A program made the position numbers and the translations under genes. A model generated the notes under the pieces. It had not been told where the DNA came from. It did no database searches and was given only the letters and a program-made list of their open reading frames with translations. 64,000 bases of DNA from Salinispora tropica CNB-440 (lineage in GTDB: Bacteria; Actinomycetota; Actinomycetes; Mycobacteriales; Micromonosporaceae), in NCBI RefSeq assembly GCF_000016425.1, contig NC_009380.1, forward strand, positions 620,001-684,000. The letters run 5' to 3'. Numbering within the stretch: the stretch's first letter is position 1; every line of letters starts with the position of its first letter. Shown here one piece after another: positions 24,580 through 34,089 of the stretch.

Positions 24580-26094
24580 ATGTCCGTCTGGTTCCAGGAG
24601 GTTCCCACCGAGGGATCGGTGGAGCTCCCACCCGATCCGCGAGCCTTGGACGCCCTCGGCCGCAACCACTCGCTGGAAACCGCTCTGGCCGACTTGGTCG
24701 ACAACTCCCTCGACGCCGGCGCAACCGAAATCCTCATCCGGTTCGTCCAATGGGGCACCCGGCTGGTCGGCCTCTACGTCGTCGACAACGGTCGCGGCAT
24801 AGCACCCGAGAGCATCGATGACGCGATGACCGTCGGCGGGCAACGCCAGTACACGGGGAATGACCTCGGCCACTTCGGCCTCGGGTTGAAAGCGGCATCT
24901 TTCAGTCAGGCAGCCAGCCTCACCGTGCTCTCGCGCGCAGCCGGACGTAAGCCGGTCGGACGACGCTGGCAGCTCGACCTCGTGCGGCATAGCTTCGACT
25001 GCGACATCGTTCCTGATTCGTTCGTCGCCGCCGAACTCAACCGCGACTGGCAACTCCCGAACGGCTCCTCGGGTACAGTCGTGCGGTGGGACAGCGTCAG
25101 CGGTTTTCCCTCCTCGGACGACCCCGAGCAGGTCGACGAGTTTCTGAGTCGCACGGTCTCGCATCTGCAGGGACACCTCGGCCTGACCTTCCACCGCATA
25201 CTCTCCGACCGCGGTGTGCGGATCGTTATCGATGTGGAGGACGCGGACCTCGGCCCCGGCGTCCGCCATCCGGTAACGCCGATCGATCCCTTTGCCTACC
25301 CCGACACCCTGGCTGGCTGGCCGAAACAGCTGAGGGCGCCGATCGACGGGGCAAAAGTGGTTCTCGACTGCCACATCTGGCCGCGCCGCTCCAACGCACC
25401 TGAATACCGGCTTCCCGGTGGGGCCGAGACGCGGCAGGGCCTGTACTTCTACCGCCGTGGCCGACTCCTGCACGCCGGAGGCTGGGAGGGCATCCACGCG
25501 CCCGACACCCGACTCCAGCTTGCCCGAGTCCGCATCGACATCGACGGCGACACCGCGGGACTGTTCGTCATGAACCCCGAGAAGTCCCGGGTGTCGGCCG
25601 GACCCCGCTTCGCCCCTGCCGTCGCCGCGGCACACGCCGACGATGGCACCACGATCACCGACTACCTCCAAGCCGCAGAAGCGGCGTGGGCCGCCGCCAA
25701 CCGCCGCAGGACCGCACGGCGCAGTGCCGCTTTACCACCCGGCAAGGGTTTCCATCCCAAAGTTGCTCGCGAGATCCGCGACGAGCTGCCCCTGCTCCAC
25801 GAGGACCCCGTCAACATCCAGTGGAAGCGGTTCACGACGGATGCATTCCTCGAGTTCGACCGCGACACCAGAACGCTGTGGCTCAATCGGGCGTACCGGC
25901 AGGCCCTGCTCGGTGGCCGACGCGGCGGCGGCAATGATCTGCCGGTGCTGAAGGCTCTGCTGTTCCTCCTCGCCGGCAACGTCTTCGAGGGCGCCCACTT
26001 CGGTGCCCGCGACAAGGACAACATCGAGCTCTGGCAGGAAGTCCTGACCGTTGCCGCGAAGGCGGAGAGATCGACCTTCGAGGCCCGCCAGTGA
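24580..26094 (+). CDS. GHKL-type ATPase of a MutL/MORC-like restriction system (ATPase 2)
   Basis: A 504-residue protein from ATG 24580. ATP-site motifs: LADLVDNSLDAGATEI (Asn box), VVDNGRGIAPESID (Asp box), GHFGLGLKAASFSQ. The middle (QGLYFYRRGRLLHAGGWEG) parallels QGLYVYRAQRLVQWGGWNG in ATPase 1, so the two are paralogues. An extra C-terminal segment of about 60 residues is absent from ATPase 1. Its stop overlaps the next gene's GTG (GTGA), indicating coupled translation. Confidence 0.88.
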   Translation: MSVWFQEVPTEGSVELPPDPRALDALGRNHSLETALADLVDNSLDAGATEILIRFVQWGTRLVGLYVVDNGRGIAPESIDDAMTVGGQRQYTGNDLGHFGLGLKAASFSQAASLTVLSRAAGRKPVGRRWQLDLVRHSFDCDIVPDSFVAAELNRDWQLPNGSSGTVVRWDSVSGFPSSDDPEQVDEFLSRTVSHLQGHLGLTFHRILSDRGVRIVIDVEDADLGPGVRHPVTPIDPFAYPDTLAGWPKQLRAPIDGAKVVLDCHIWPRRSNAPEYRLPGGAETRQGLYFYRRGRLLHAGGWEGIHAPDTRLQLARVRIDIDGDTAGLFVMNPEKSRVSAGPRFAPAVAAAHADDGTTITDYLQAAEAAWAAANRRRTARRSAALPPGKGFHPKVAREIRDELPLLHEDPVNIQWKRFTTDAFLEFDRDTRTLWLNRAYRQALLGGRRGGGNDLPVLKALLFLLAGNVFEGAHFGARDKDNIELWQEVLTVAAKAERSTFEARQ

Positions 26095-27080
26095 CCACCG
26101 CAGCAGACCGTCACCTCAGCACCGACAGCTTCAGCACCTACCTCCACACCCGGGCCCCGATCGACCACCCCATTCCTGGATCACCGCGGGTGGTGCTCTT
26201 CGTCGACCCTCACACCTCCCGTGTCGGGCTTCGCGGACCGGCAACGCCCCACGAGATTCCACCAGCCGGACTCGAACACCTCACCGCCCAGGCCGTCCAC
26301 CACGGTGGACAACGCATGATCGAGATTGCCGTCACCGACCCACGGCTGTTCGTGGACGCCTACCCGCTGCTGTGCGCCGTCGCCGACCGGGTCCAGCTGG
26401 ACCAGCAGACACTGACCGCCGCGCTCGCTGAGACCCTGCGCCGCCTGGGCCACCTCCTACAAACAGAGGATGTCCTCCCGCAGGAGAATGAGACCGGGCT
26501 CGTTGGGGAACTGCTCGTCCTCGCAGGCCTCGTGTACGCCGTCGGACCTGACACCGCGCTGACAGCATGGCGCGGCGGGCGAGCCGAGGAACACGACTTC
26601 GGGCTGGACGAGCACGACGTCGAGGTCAAGACCACGATGTCCGAACGACGCTCACACTGGGTCTCCTCGCTGACCCAGATGGTCGCGACAGGGGACCGGC
26701 CGCTCTGGCTGGTGTCCCTGCAGATCACCACAGCGGGCAGCGGCGGACGCTCCCTTCCGGAACTCATCACGGCAGTCCGCGCCCTCCTGCCCACCACGAT
26801 GCAGCATCACGAGTTCGACGGCCTGTTGTGCGCCTCGGGCTGGCGTGACCGATACACGGCCACTTGCCAGCGTCGATGGCGACTACGAACCCCTCCCCGG
26901 GTATTCGCGGTCACCGAGGCGTTTCCCCGCCTGACGCCGAGGCTGCTTGCGCACGCCGGTGTCGAGGTCACCCACGTGACCGATGTCCGTTACCGGCTGG
27001 ATCTGACCGACCTCACCGGCGACGAGACGCCACAGATCCTGAATGACGCACTCACGAGGGGACAACGGGAATTGCCATGA
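26091..27080 (+). CDS. PD-(D/E)XK motif protein (DUF4420-like)
   Basis: A 329-residue protein. The catalytic core is near residues 135-185: a GELLVLAGLVYAV helix with Glu, then EEHDFGLDEHDVEVKTT, matching Asp...Glu-x-Lys of PD-(D/E)XK nucleases. In MutL/MORC-type restriction operons this protein is the likely cutting subunit. Both ends overlap neighbouring genes by four bases (GTGA and ATGA), so stoichiometric expression with ATPase 2 and Z1 is expected. Confidence 0.83.
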   Translation: MTTAADRHLSTDSFSTYLHTRAPIDHPIPGSPRVVLFVDPHTSRVGLRGPATPHEIPPAGLEHLTAQAVHHGGQRMIEIAVTDPRLFVDAYPLLCAVADRVQLDQQTLTAALAETLRRLGHLLQTEDVLPQENETGLVGELLVLAGLVYAVGPDTALTAWRGGRAEEHDFGLDEHDVEVKTTMSERRSHWVSSLTQMVATGDRPLWLVSLQITTAGSGGRSLPELITAVRALLPTTMQHHEFDGLLCASGWRDRYTATCQRRWRLRTPPRVFAVTEAFPRLTPRLLAHAGVEVTHVTDVRYRLDLTDLTGDETPQILNDALTRGQRELP

Positions 27081-29980
27081 GTGACACCGTCACCACCGCG
27101 TACAGCGCCGCGCTTGACGCGATGCAGCGCACCGGCCCCAAGCGTCTGCACGCGCTGGCCGCCATGCTGGGCGCCGACACCCCCGACATTGCCGACGGCT
27201 CCGCGCTGCTGGCCCACCTACGCGACGCTGGGCCCGAGGACGCCCTGCGCCAGCAGATCGCGCACACGCTGGCCGGGTGGGATCACGAGCAGAGCAGTGC
27301 CCCATGGACCGAAGGCACCATCAACAACACCGCCGAACGCCGCGCGGCGGTGATCGCCGCGCTCGCCGTCGAGGACCCTACAGCGGACCTGATCGCCGAC
27401 CTGTTCCCCTACGCCGTCGCAGACGGGGTCATCGTCATCGCCGACGACTGGGAGGAGTGGCGCACCCCGCAACGCCGTGCCGAGCGCACCTTCTACTGGG
27501 CGCACTACCATCGCTACCTGCTCGACAAGTGGCGCAACCCCGACGCCGTCGCCGACCTCGACAGGGCCACCGAAGAGGTCGTCCGGCGTCTGTCCGACCC
27601 TACCCGACCCGTCGCCTATCAGGCCAAGGGCCTTGTCGTCGGATACGTCCAGAGCGGCAAGACCGCCAACTTCACCGGCGTCGTGGCCAAAGCCGTCGAT
27701 GCCGGATACCGACTCGTCATCGTCCTGACCGGCACCACCAACATGCTGCGCGCCCAGACCCAGCGACGCCTCGACATCGAACTGTGTGGTCGGGAGAACA
27801 TCGAACGGGAGATCTCCCCCCACGACCAAAAGGCCCACGAGTACCAGAACGACCCCGACTGGAAGGGCGACCGGTTCGTCCGTCACGGAGGACGGCCCTC
27901 CGACGCCGGATACCCCGACATCCACCGGCTGAGCAACCACGCTGGCGACTACAGGCGGCTCAAGATGGGCTTCTCCGTCCTCGAGTTCAGGGGACGTGAG
28001 CGAAACCGCAAATTCTTCGACCCGGCGAACCTACACACCAGCGACGCCCGTCTCGTCGTCGCCAAAAAGAACGCCTCTGTCCTCGAGGCGCTGGTGGCGG
28101 ACCTGGGTCGCATCAGCGACCGCCTCGGCGAGGTCCCCGTTCTCATCGTCGACGACGAGTCCGACCAAGCCTCGGTCAACACAGTCAGCCCGAAGAAGTG
28201 GAAGGAGGACAGCAAGAAGCGCACCGCGATCAACCGGCTCATCGGGCAGCTGCTGCGGATGATGCCCCGCGCGCAATACGTCGGCTACACCGCCACCCCG
28301 TACGCCAACGTCTTCATCGACCCCTCGGACGTCGAGGACATCTTCCCGCGCGACTTCCTCATCTCGCTGCCCCGACCCGACGGCTACATGGGGGCGGAGG
28401 ACTTCCACGACTTCGACGTCGAACTGCCCCTCGACCAACGACCGCTCACCACGTCGAAAGAACGGGCCCACGTTCGCTACCTCGGCGACGAACCCGACGA
28501 CAGCGAACTACGCTGTGCCGTCGACATGTTCGTCCTCACCGGCGCCCTCAAGCTGTACCGACAACGACACGGCACCTCCTACCGGCACCACACCATGCTC
28601 GTTCACGAGGCGATGGGCAAGGACTCCCACCGACAGACCGCCGAGCTGATCGGCCACCTGTGGAACGCCGCCGGCTACTACCAGCCCACCGGACTAGCCC
28701 GGCTCCGCGACCTTTACCACACCGACGTTCTCCCCGTCTCCCGCGCACAGGCACCCACACTGCTCACACCGAACAACTTCGACGACCTGCGCGACGACAT
28801 CGGCGACGCACTGCGGCTGATCAGCCCCGCCGACCGTAACGGCAGCCCGGTCATCGTCGTGAACAGCGACACCGACCTCGAAAAGCAGCAGGAGAGCCTC
28901 GACTTCGACCAGCGCGAGATCTGGCGGATCCTCGTCGGCGGTAACAAGCTCGCCCGCGGCTTCACCGTCGAAGGGCTGACCGTCACCTACTACCGGCGCA
29001 CCACAGCTCAGGTTGACACTCTCATGCAGATGGGCCGCTGGTTCGGCTTCCGACCCGGCTACCGAGACCTGGTCCGCCTCTATACCACCCCCGACCTGCA
29101 CGACATGTTCGAGGCCGCCTGCCGCGACGAGGACTTCCTCCGACGAGAACTGCGCCAGTACGCTGCGCCGACCGGCGGCTCTCCGCAGCTGACCCCCCGG
29201 CAGATCCCACCCCTGATCGCCCAGCACCGTCCGGACCTACGACCGACCGGGCGAAACAAGATGTGGAACGCCATGCTCGTCCTGAAGAGCTCGCCCGGCA
29301 GGCCAATGGAACCTGTGGCATTCCCTTCGACCGTGGCGAAAGTGAAACACAACCTCGAACAGTGGAAGCCGCTGATAGCTGCCGCAACTGAGCGAACGGT
29401 CAGGTTCGCAGTGCCAGGGGCCAAGACCACCTACACGGCGGGAGTGGCAGCCATCAGCCACCCGACGCTCCTCACCGTACTTTGCAACCTCAAGTGGCTG
29501 GCTGACGACACCTTCCAGCCCGAACTCGCGTGGCTACGCCGGCTGAGCACCGACCAACTCGCACGGTGGGTTGTTTTCCTACCCCAGCAAACCAGGTCTA
29601 CCACCCGGCGCGTTGTTGCCGGTCACGGACCGATCAGCGTATTCGAACGCCAACGCACATCGTCTGGTGCATCGTTCCGTGTGTTTAGCGAGGAAAGACA
29701 CCGCAATGCGGCCATGAGGATCGCTGGCATCGAGACGCCGATCCCGGACTCCGAGGCCGACGCACTCAGGGGCAGGGCCACCGGTGCGATCATCCTCTAC
29801 CCGACCGTCGAAAAGGACAACCTTGAGCCCGGGGAGGATGGAGCTGTCGCTGATGAGAAGGTCACTGTTGGCTTCCATCTTGTCACTCCCCTCAGCGCGG
29901 TGCCCGCTGGCGGAAAGCTGATGCACTGGGCGACCTTGGACAAGATGAATCCGAGAGCGCTAGTAGTCGATGCACTATGA
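27077..29980 (+). CDS. Z1-domain superfamily II helicase-like ATPase
   Basis: A 967-residue protein. Motifs: Walker A LVVGYVQSGKTANFTG (about residue 190), VLIVDDESDQ (Walker B, about 355), YVGYTATPYANVF (motif III), GGNKLARGFTVEGL and QMGRWFGFRPGYRDL (motifs V-VI, about 630-665). Z1 proteins are SF2-type ATPases found with MORC/MutL ATPases in restriction systems, where they probably move along or remodel DNA. It is the last and largest gene of the operon. Confidence 0.9.
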   Translation: MSDTVTTAYSAALDAMQRTGPKRLHALAAMLGADTPDIADGSALLAHLRDAGPEDALRQQIAHTLAGWDHEQSSAPWTEGTINNTAERRAAVIAALAVEDPTADLIADLFPYAVADGVIVIADDWEEWRTPQRRAERTFYWAHYHRYLLDKWRNPDAVADLDRATEEVVRRLSDPTRPVAYQAKGLVVGYVQSGKTANFTGVVAKAVDAGYRLVIVLTGTTNMLRAQTQRRLDIELCGRENIEREISPHDQKAHEYQNDPDWKGDRFVRHGGRPSDAGYPDIHRLSNHAGDYRRLKMGFSVLEFRGRERNRKFFDPANLHTSDARLVVAKKNASVLEALVADLGRISDRLGEVPVLIVDDESDQASVNTVSPKKWKEDSKKRTAINRLIGQLLRMMPRAQYVGYTATPYANVFIDPSDVEDIFPRDFLISLPRPDGYMGAEDFHDFDVELPLDQRPLTTSKERAHVRYLGDEPDDSELRCAVDMFVLTGALKLYRQRHGTSYRHHTMLVHEAMGKDSHRQTAELIGHLWNAAGYYQPTGLARLRDLYHTDVLPVSRAQAPTLLTPNNFDDLRDDIGDALRLISPADRNGSPVIVVNSDTDLEKQQESLDFDQREIWRILVGGNKLARGFTVEGLTVTYYRRTTAQVDTLMQMGRWFGFRPGYRDLVRLYTTPDLHDMFEAACRDEDFLRRELRQYAAPTGGSPQLTPRQIPPLIAQHRPDLRPTGRNKMWNAMLVLKSSPGRPMEPVAFPSTVAKVKHNLEQWKPLIAAATERTVRFAVPGAKTTYTAGVAAISHPTLLTVLCNLKWLADDTFQPELAWLRRLSTDQLARWVVFLPQQTRSTTRRVVAGHGPISVFERQRTSSGASFRVFSEERHRNAAMRIAGIETPIPDSEADALRGRATGAIILYPTVEKDNLEPGEDGAVADEKVTVGFHLVTPLSAVPAGGKLMHWATLDKMNPRALVVDAL

Positions 29981-30222
29981 AGCGCGCCGTGGCGTCAACA
30001 CACCCTCCGTCGAGTCGCGGCCGCAACTGTCTAGTCCTGCTGCCCGCTCCTCCCGGCTGGGCGCTGCCTCCCACGGGGGAGTCCGGCCCGGTTGCGATCA
30101 GCCGCGCGGTGGCTGATCGTCGTTGGCGCGGTCAGGTCCGTCGGGTCGAGGAAAGCGACGTCGACGTCACCCACGGACGACGGGTCCAGGCGGCGTCCTC
30201 AAAGGATCTTGGTGTCGGATGA
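29977..30222 (+). CDS. Doubtful small ORF after Z1
   Basis: An 81-codon ORF whose ATG overlaps the Z1 stop (ATGA). The overlap suggests coupling, but the sequence is Arg/Pro-rich without any motif and runs into IS debris. It is listed as a possible product only. Confidence 0.2.
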   Translation: MKRAVASTHPPSSRGRNCLVLLPAPPGWALPPTGESGPVAISRAVADRRWRGQVRRVEESDVDVTHGRRVQAASSKDLGVG

Positions 30223-30231
30223 TGTAGCGCG

Positions 30232-30345
30232 TGGGTCGTCGCTACGAGTTGTCTGACGTCGAGTGGGAAGCGCTGTCGCGGTACCTGCCGTCAGCGGTGA
30301 CCGGCGGTCGGCCGCGGGTCGATGACCGGCGAACGTTGAAGCCAA
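30232..30345 (+). pseudogene. IS5-type transposase N-terminal remnant
   Basis: About 38 codons reading GRRYELSDVEWEALSRYLPS then GGRPRVDDRRT, the standard start of IS5-group transposases of actinomycetes. The similarity ends abruptly before any catalytic residue. It marks another insertion or deletion at this edge of the defence island. Confidence 0.7.
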
Positions 30346-30378
30346 GCGTGCTTGGCCTAGCGTAGTAGGCTGACGGGT

Positions 30379-30945
30379 ATGAGCCGGTTTTCCGAGGATG
30401 AGCTGCACACGGTTGTCTCCCGGTACGAGGCGACGCGGGCGCAGGCATTGACCGAGCGGGACGAGCAACTGCGGGCGTTCCACGCGGCCGGGTGGCGGCC
30501 GGTGGATCTACAGCGGGTCACCGGTTACAGCCGGGAAACGGTCCGTCAGGCACTTCGACCGGAGGTCCGGCGGGCGACCAACCTCAGCCGGCGCCGGACC
30601 CCACCCCGGCCGCCGGTGGACTATCGACCCTATGGCGACCGGAAGCCTTATGTGACCGCCGAAACCCTCGCCGCGCTGCACGGCCCCACCAAGGGCACGG
30701 TGACGCTTCCGCGTCATCTCGACTGGTCCGGGCACGCCGAGTACGACCTGAACCGGCCCGCGCGCCTGGCCAGCATGTACAAGGTGGTGCTCACCGAAGC
30801 CAGTGCCGTCGAGGATCTGCACACCTGGCTCAATGCCGACCTCCTCCGGCGACTCTGGCCCACCCTCTGGCTGCCACCCCAGCTCCGCCAGCGCTGGGAA
30901 GACGCCTTCCCCGAACTCGCCGCCACCCGCAGCAACGCGGCGTAG
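30379..30945 (+). CDS. Antitoxin-like helix-turn-helix protein of an AbiE-type pair
   Basis: A 188-residue protein from ATG 30379. Near residues 40-60, GWRPVDLQRVTGYSRETVRQ is a helix-turn-helix. The C-terminal part (LASMYKVVLTEASAVEDL, then LWPTLWLP) is of the kind that accompanies AbiEii nucleotidyltransferase toxins. It precedes the toxin by two bases, the usual antitoxin-toxin order, and probably represses the pair. Confidence 0.7.
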   Translation: MSRFSEDELHTVVSRYEATRAQALTERDEQLRAFHAAGWRPVDLQRVTGYSRETVRQALRPEVRRATNLSRRRTPPRPPVDYRPYGDRKPYVTAETLAALHGPTKGTVTLPRHLDWSGHAEYDLNRPARLASMYKVVLTEASAVEDLHTWLNADLLRRLWPTLWLPPQLRQRWEDAFPELAATRSNAA

Positions 30946-30947
30946 CG

Positions 30948-31596
30948 GTGGACCCCTTCCACGAACGCCTCGCCCGTGCCGGGCTTGGGGGCGGCCGATC
31001 GATACGGCTTCGCGCTGGCCGGCGGCTACGCGGTGCAAGCCGCCGGGCTGCTGGAGCGACCCAGTGAGGACCTCGACCTGTTCACCGCCTGGGACCGCCG
31101 CAACGAGTTCACCGCCGCGGTCACCGCCGTCGTGCACGTCTACCGAGACGACAGCCTCACCGTCGAGACCAAGCGGCAGTACGACACCTTCGCCCGGCTG
31201 GCCGTCACCGACGGTATCCGGGCTTCCAAGGTCGAACTCCGTGTGGACTGGCGCGCCAACGAACCGATCCTCATGGCGATCGGACCCGTCCCGCACCCAG
31301 ACGACGCGGTAGCGAACAAGATGAGCGCCCTCTACGGGCGAGCGTTCGCCCGGGACTTCATCGACCTCGACGCCACCCTCCGATCCGGCCGCTACACCCA
31401 CGACGCCCTCCTCGCCCTCGCGCGGCGCGCCGACCGTGGCTTCGACCCGCGCACTTTCGCCGACGCACTCGGACAAGCCACCCAGCTCGATCCCGACGAC
31501 TTCGCCCAGTACGGCGTCACCGGACCAGTGCTGGACAATCTCCGAGGCCGATTCGCGGAGTGGCGCCGCGAACTGCTCGACGACGAGAAAGGATAA
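30948..31596 (+). CDS. AbiEii-type nucleotidyltransferase toxin, possible N-terminal frameshift
   Basis: The domain begins YGFALAGGYAVQAAG...EDLDLFT, the GG...DxD signature of AbiEii/AbiGii nucleotidyltransferases, which inhibit translation by adding nucleotides to tRNA. The natural start GTG 30948 (MDPFHERLARAGL) is out of frame with the body by one base, at a GGGGG run (30987-30991). GTG 30976 starts in frame and gives 206 residues, lacking about 10. It may be a phase-variable tract, a real lesion or a sequencing error. Confidence 0.75.
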
Positions 31597-31767
31597 TTCG
31601 GCTCCCGGCTCCCGGCTCGCGGCAACATTCACCTGCACCCGCAGGACCGACAACGTTCCGGCTGATCTTCGGCAAGCGATCGCAGCGAGCCCGCGAAGCG
31701 ACCGGCACGCAACGGGTACGATGAAAAGCCGCAGGTCATCAGCCTATAGACACAGCGGAGCGTCGTC

Positions 31768-32023
31768 TTAGGAAACCGTTGCTCTATCCCCTGAGCTACG
31801 AGGGCGCGAGGGCCCAGTCTAGCGACCTGCGGGTTCACCTGGGGTGGCAGGGAGTGGCCCACGTTCACCCACGTTCCCCGGACCGCCGTTCTCCCAGCCC
31901 AGGACCACAGCTCGAGCACACGAACCCCGGTCTGCGACCGGCGGTCGGCCGCGGTGACCCGCGTTGGCACCGGTTGACCCGGATTGGCATCCGCTGGAGA
32001 GCACACACCGCGCACATCATCGA
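31768..32023. repeat. Direct repeat 2 with pseudo-tRNA-Arg 5' half
   Basis: A near-copy of 11335-11589. It contains the 5' half of tRNA-Arg(CCT) on the minus strand (31768-31805, from anticodon loop to G1) and about 218 bases of flank. The 3' half of the tRNA is missing, so it cannot be functional. It is the right boundary of the island: the original 5' half was probably left here when an element carrying its own 5' half and promoter recombined at the anticodon loop. Confidence 0.8.
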
Positions 32024-32215
32024 GACCGCCGGCCTCCATCCCGCCGGCCTGTCGTGGGCGCCACGCGTCCAGGCTCCCGGCGAAGCCGTCAGGGGGCCTG
32101 GATCGGAGCACGTTCTTCGCTGCCGTTCATGCTTTTTCCGGACCCAAGATCGAGTCCAGTCTGACGGAACACACTGAGCAGACGCCTTCAGTCGGCGTGC
32201 ATGCAGGGACGTGAG

Positions 32216-32634
32216 TCAATCACGCAGCAAGTGCGCTTCATGCAAGTGAGCGAAAATCATCTTGTCGACGGGTGAGACTCTCTCCCGGTCACGCATGGTC
32301 AACCAGGCGAGTTCCGCAATCTCGTTCGCGGCGGCCAACTCACCGGTGTAGCCGGCCACATAGCACGTCATTCGCACGGTGACGCCGACGGGATGTCCGT
32401 GCGCTTGAGCCTCGAACGTTCCAAAATGCACAACGGTCGACGCATCGATTCGAACCGACAGCTCTTCCTGGACCTCGCGGATCAGTGTTTCGAGGTCGGA
32501 TTCACCCGTCTCACGCTCCCCCCCGGAAGGTAATAGACATCCTTATCGACGGACCTTGTGCTCAGCACCCGCCGATCCTTCAAGTAGATCCAGGCGAGTT
32601 TGTCGATCAATATTGATCGGTTCTGCGCGGTCAT
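32216..32634 (-). pseudogene. NUDIX hydrolase, frameshifted in the Nudix box
   Basis: From ATG 32634 the protein reads QNRSILIDKLAWIYLKDRR to VYYLPGG, then shifts frame. The next frame gives GERETGESDLETLIREVQEE, completing GX5EX7REVQEEL, and continues to 32216. The break is in a run of seven G (32518-32524, minus strand); eight would restore the frame. Either a dead gene or a slippage-prone switch. NUDIX enzymes hydrolyse nucleoside diphosphate derivatives. Confidence 0.75.
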
Positions 32635-32739
32635 CGCTGAGATACTACTAGCCCCGGAGGCCGGAGCCGGCTTCTCCACTCGGCGACCGATCCGGTGCGC
32701 CTCCTCCAACAGTCGCTCGGGAAGTCGATCCCGGTGGAG

Positions 32740-33493
32740 ATCGTCAGGATCTTGCAGTTGCGGATCTCGCGGCAGCCGTGTCCGCGGTCCGTGGCGGGTC
32801 CCGTCCGGGGACGGCCCGCCAGGGCAGTCCCGGCGAGTTGGACGTGCAAGCCGGGCTGGTTGGCCTTGATGGTCAGGATCCAGTAAGCGCCGCGTTCGCC
32901 AAGGTAGGTGACGTGGTCGCGCTAGCAGTGCAAGCCGTCAACGTTCATTACCGTTTTGTGCAGGTCGCCGATCTGGTCAATCAACGGCGCAAAGCAAGTT
33001 GGTTTCGTTGGCCTTGCCGTCCGTCTCGGTGCTGGCCTGGACCACTCCGCCGGTAGCTTGATCACAGGCGGCGAGGGCACGCTGAGCGGCGGTGTCGGTA
33101 GTGCGGGAGCAGCGTAGGGTCTTGCCGTACTCGGTGACTGCCTGCCGCCGGTACGGTGCTGTCGCCGTTGTCGGGGTGGCCATTCAGCCGCTGGCGGAGG
33201 CGGTGAGCAGGTCTGGATCCACGGCCTGCAACCTGCAGCGGATCATCGTTTCCGACGGGCGACGGTCCGGGGCGATGCCCACCGCGAGCGCCGGTGGCGG
33301 CCGGGACGTCAGGGAACCACTCGGCGATCGCGGTGTACGAGCGATTGCTAACCGCCACGGCGCATATGGCGGCAATGAGGACGACCGTCAGTCGGTGCAG
33401 CACCCCGAGACGGCAAAGGGGATCCGGCAGATCTAACAGGGCCGCAGGCAGCCCAGCCGCGGTCTCGGGCACGGTGACCGCCCCTCGGTGCAC
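32740..33493 (-). pseudogene. ISAs1-family transposase, heavily degraded
   Basis: Minus-strand fragments in several frames recall ISAs1 transposases: LHRLTVVLIAAICAVAVSNR and SYTAIAEWFPDVPA near 33400, DQATGGVVQASTETDGKANE near 33030, and LTIKANQPGLHVQL near 32860. At least three frame breaks and deletions separate them. It is old IS debris between the island edge and the second toxin locus. Confidence 0.7.
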
Positions 33494-33599
33494 CGAACAA
33501 AGACGAGATAAGCGATGACGATAGAGCGGGCATGACTCCCCGCGTCCGCCGCGATCGTCATGCGATGACCTAACGGAATGACTCCGGAAGATGCCGGGG

Positions 33600-34076
33600 T
33601 TAAGGATATACCTCCGCCGACGTCATGTGACCGCCAACGATTGACGGAACGTCTCGACAACACCAGCCGTGGGTGTTGTGCTTTCGAAGGGTGCCGGCGA
33701 CACGGGTCAGCATCAGCACGTCGCCGTTGAGGGTCAGGGCCGCGTCCTCGGCCCTGCCGGCGAGGGTCCTGGCCACGGCCGCCAGCATGTGGGTTTTGCC
33801 TCTGTCGGCCAGGGTGTCCTTGCGCATGTAGAAGCTGACGTCGACGTAGGTCTTCGGCTCCCATTCCCACAAAGCGCCACCGTCGTCCTCGGCACTGTAG
33901 TAGCCGTGCCGGCCGCCGGTGATGTCCACGACGTACCCGCGCTCGTCGTTCAGGTCGGCGCTGAGCATTCTGCCGCCAGACGCCGTGGACGTCTCGACCG
34001 CTTCCGGAGCGGCCAGTTCCGCCACCTGTTCGAGCGGGATGTCGCCTGCCAGCGTCAGCCGGTACTCGACAGCCAC
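33600..34076 (-). CDS. Immunity protein paralogue (locus 2)
   Basis: A 158-residue protein from GTG 34076 (AAGGGG upstream). It starts AVEYRLTLAGDIPLEQVAEL and has YYSAEDDGGALWEWEPKTY, clearly paralogous to the immunity protein at 12723-13175 up to LTRVAGTLRKHN. The last 23 residues diverge, probably after a small rearrangement. It lies 13 bases after the broken toxin frame and so persists although its toxin is dead, as orphan immunity genes often do. Confidence 0.65.
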   Translation of the reverse strand: MAVEYRLTLAGDIPLEQVAELAAPEAVETSTASGGRMLSADLNDERGYVVDITGGRHGYYSAEDDGGALWEWEPKTYVDVSFYMRKDTLADRGKTHMLAAVARTLAGRAEDAALTLNGDVLMLTRVAGTLRKHNTHGWCCRDVPSIVGGHMTSAEVYP

Positions 34077-34089
34077 CTGCACCCCTTCA

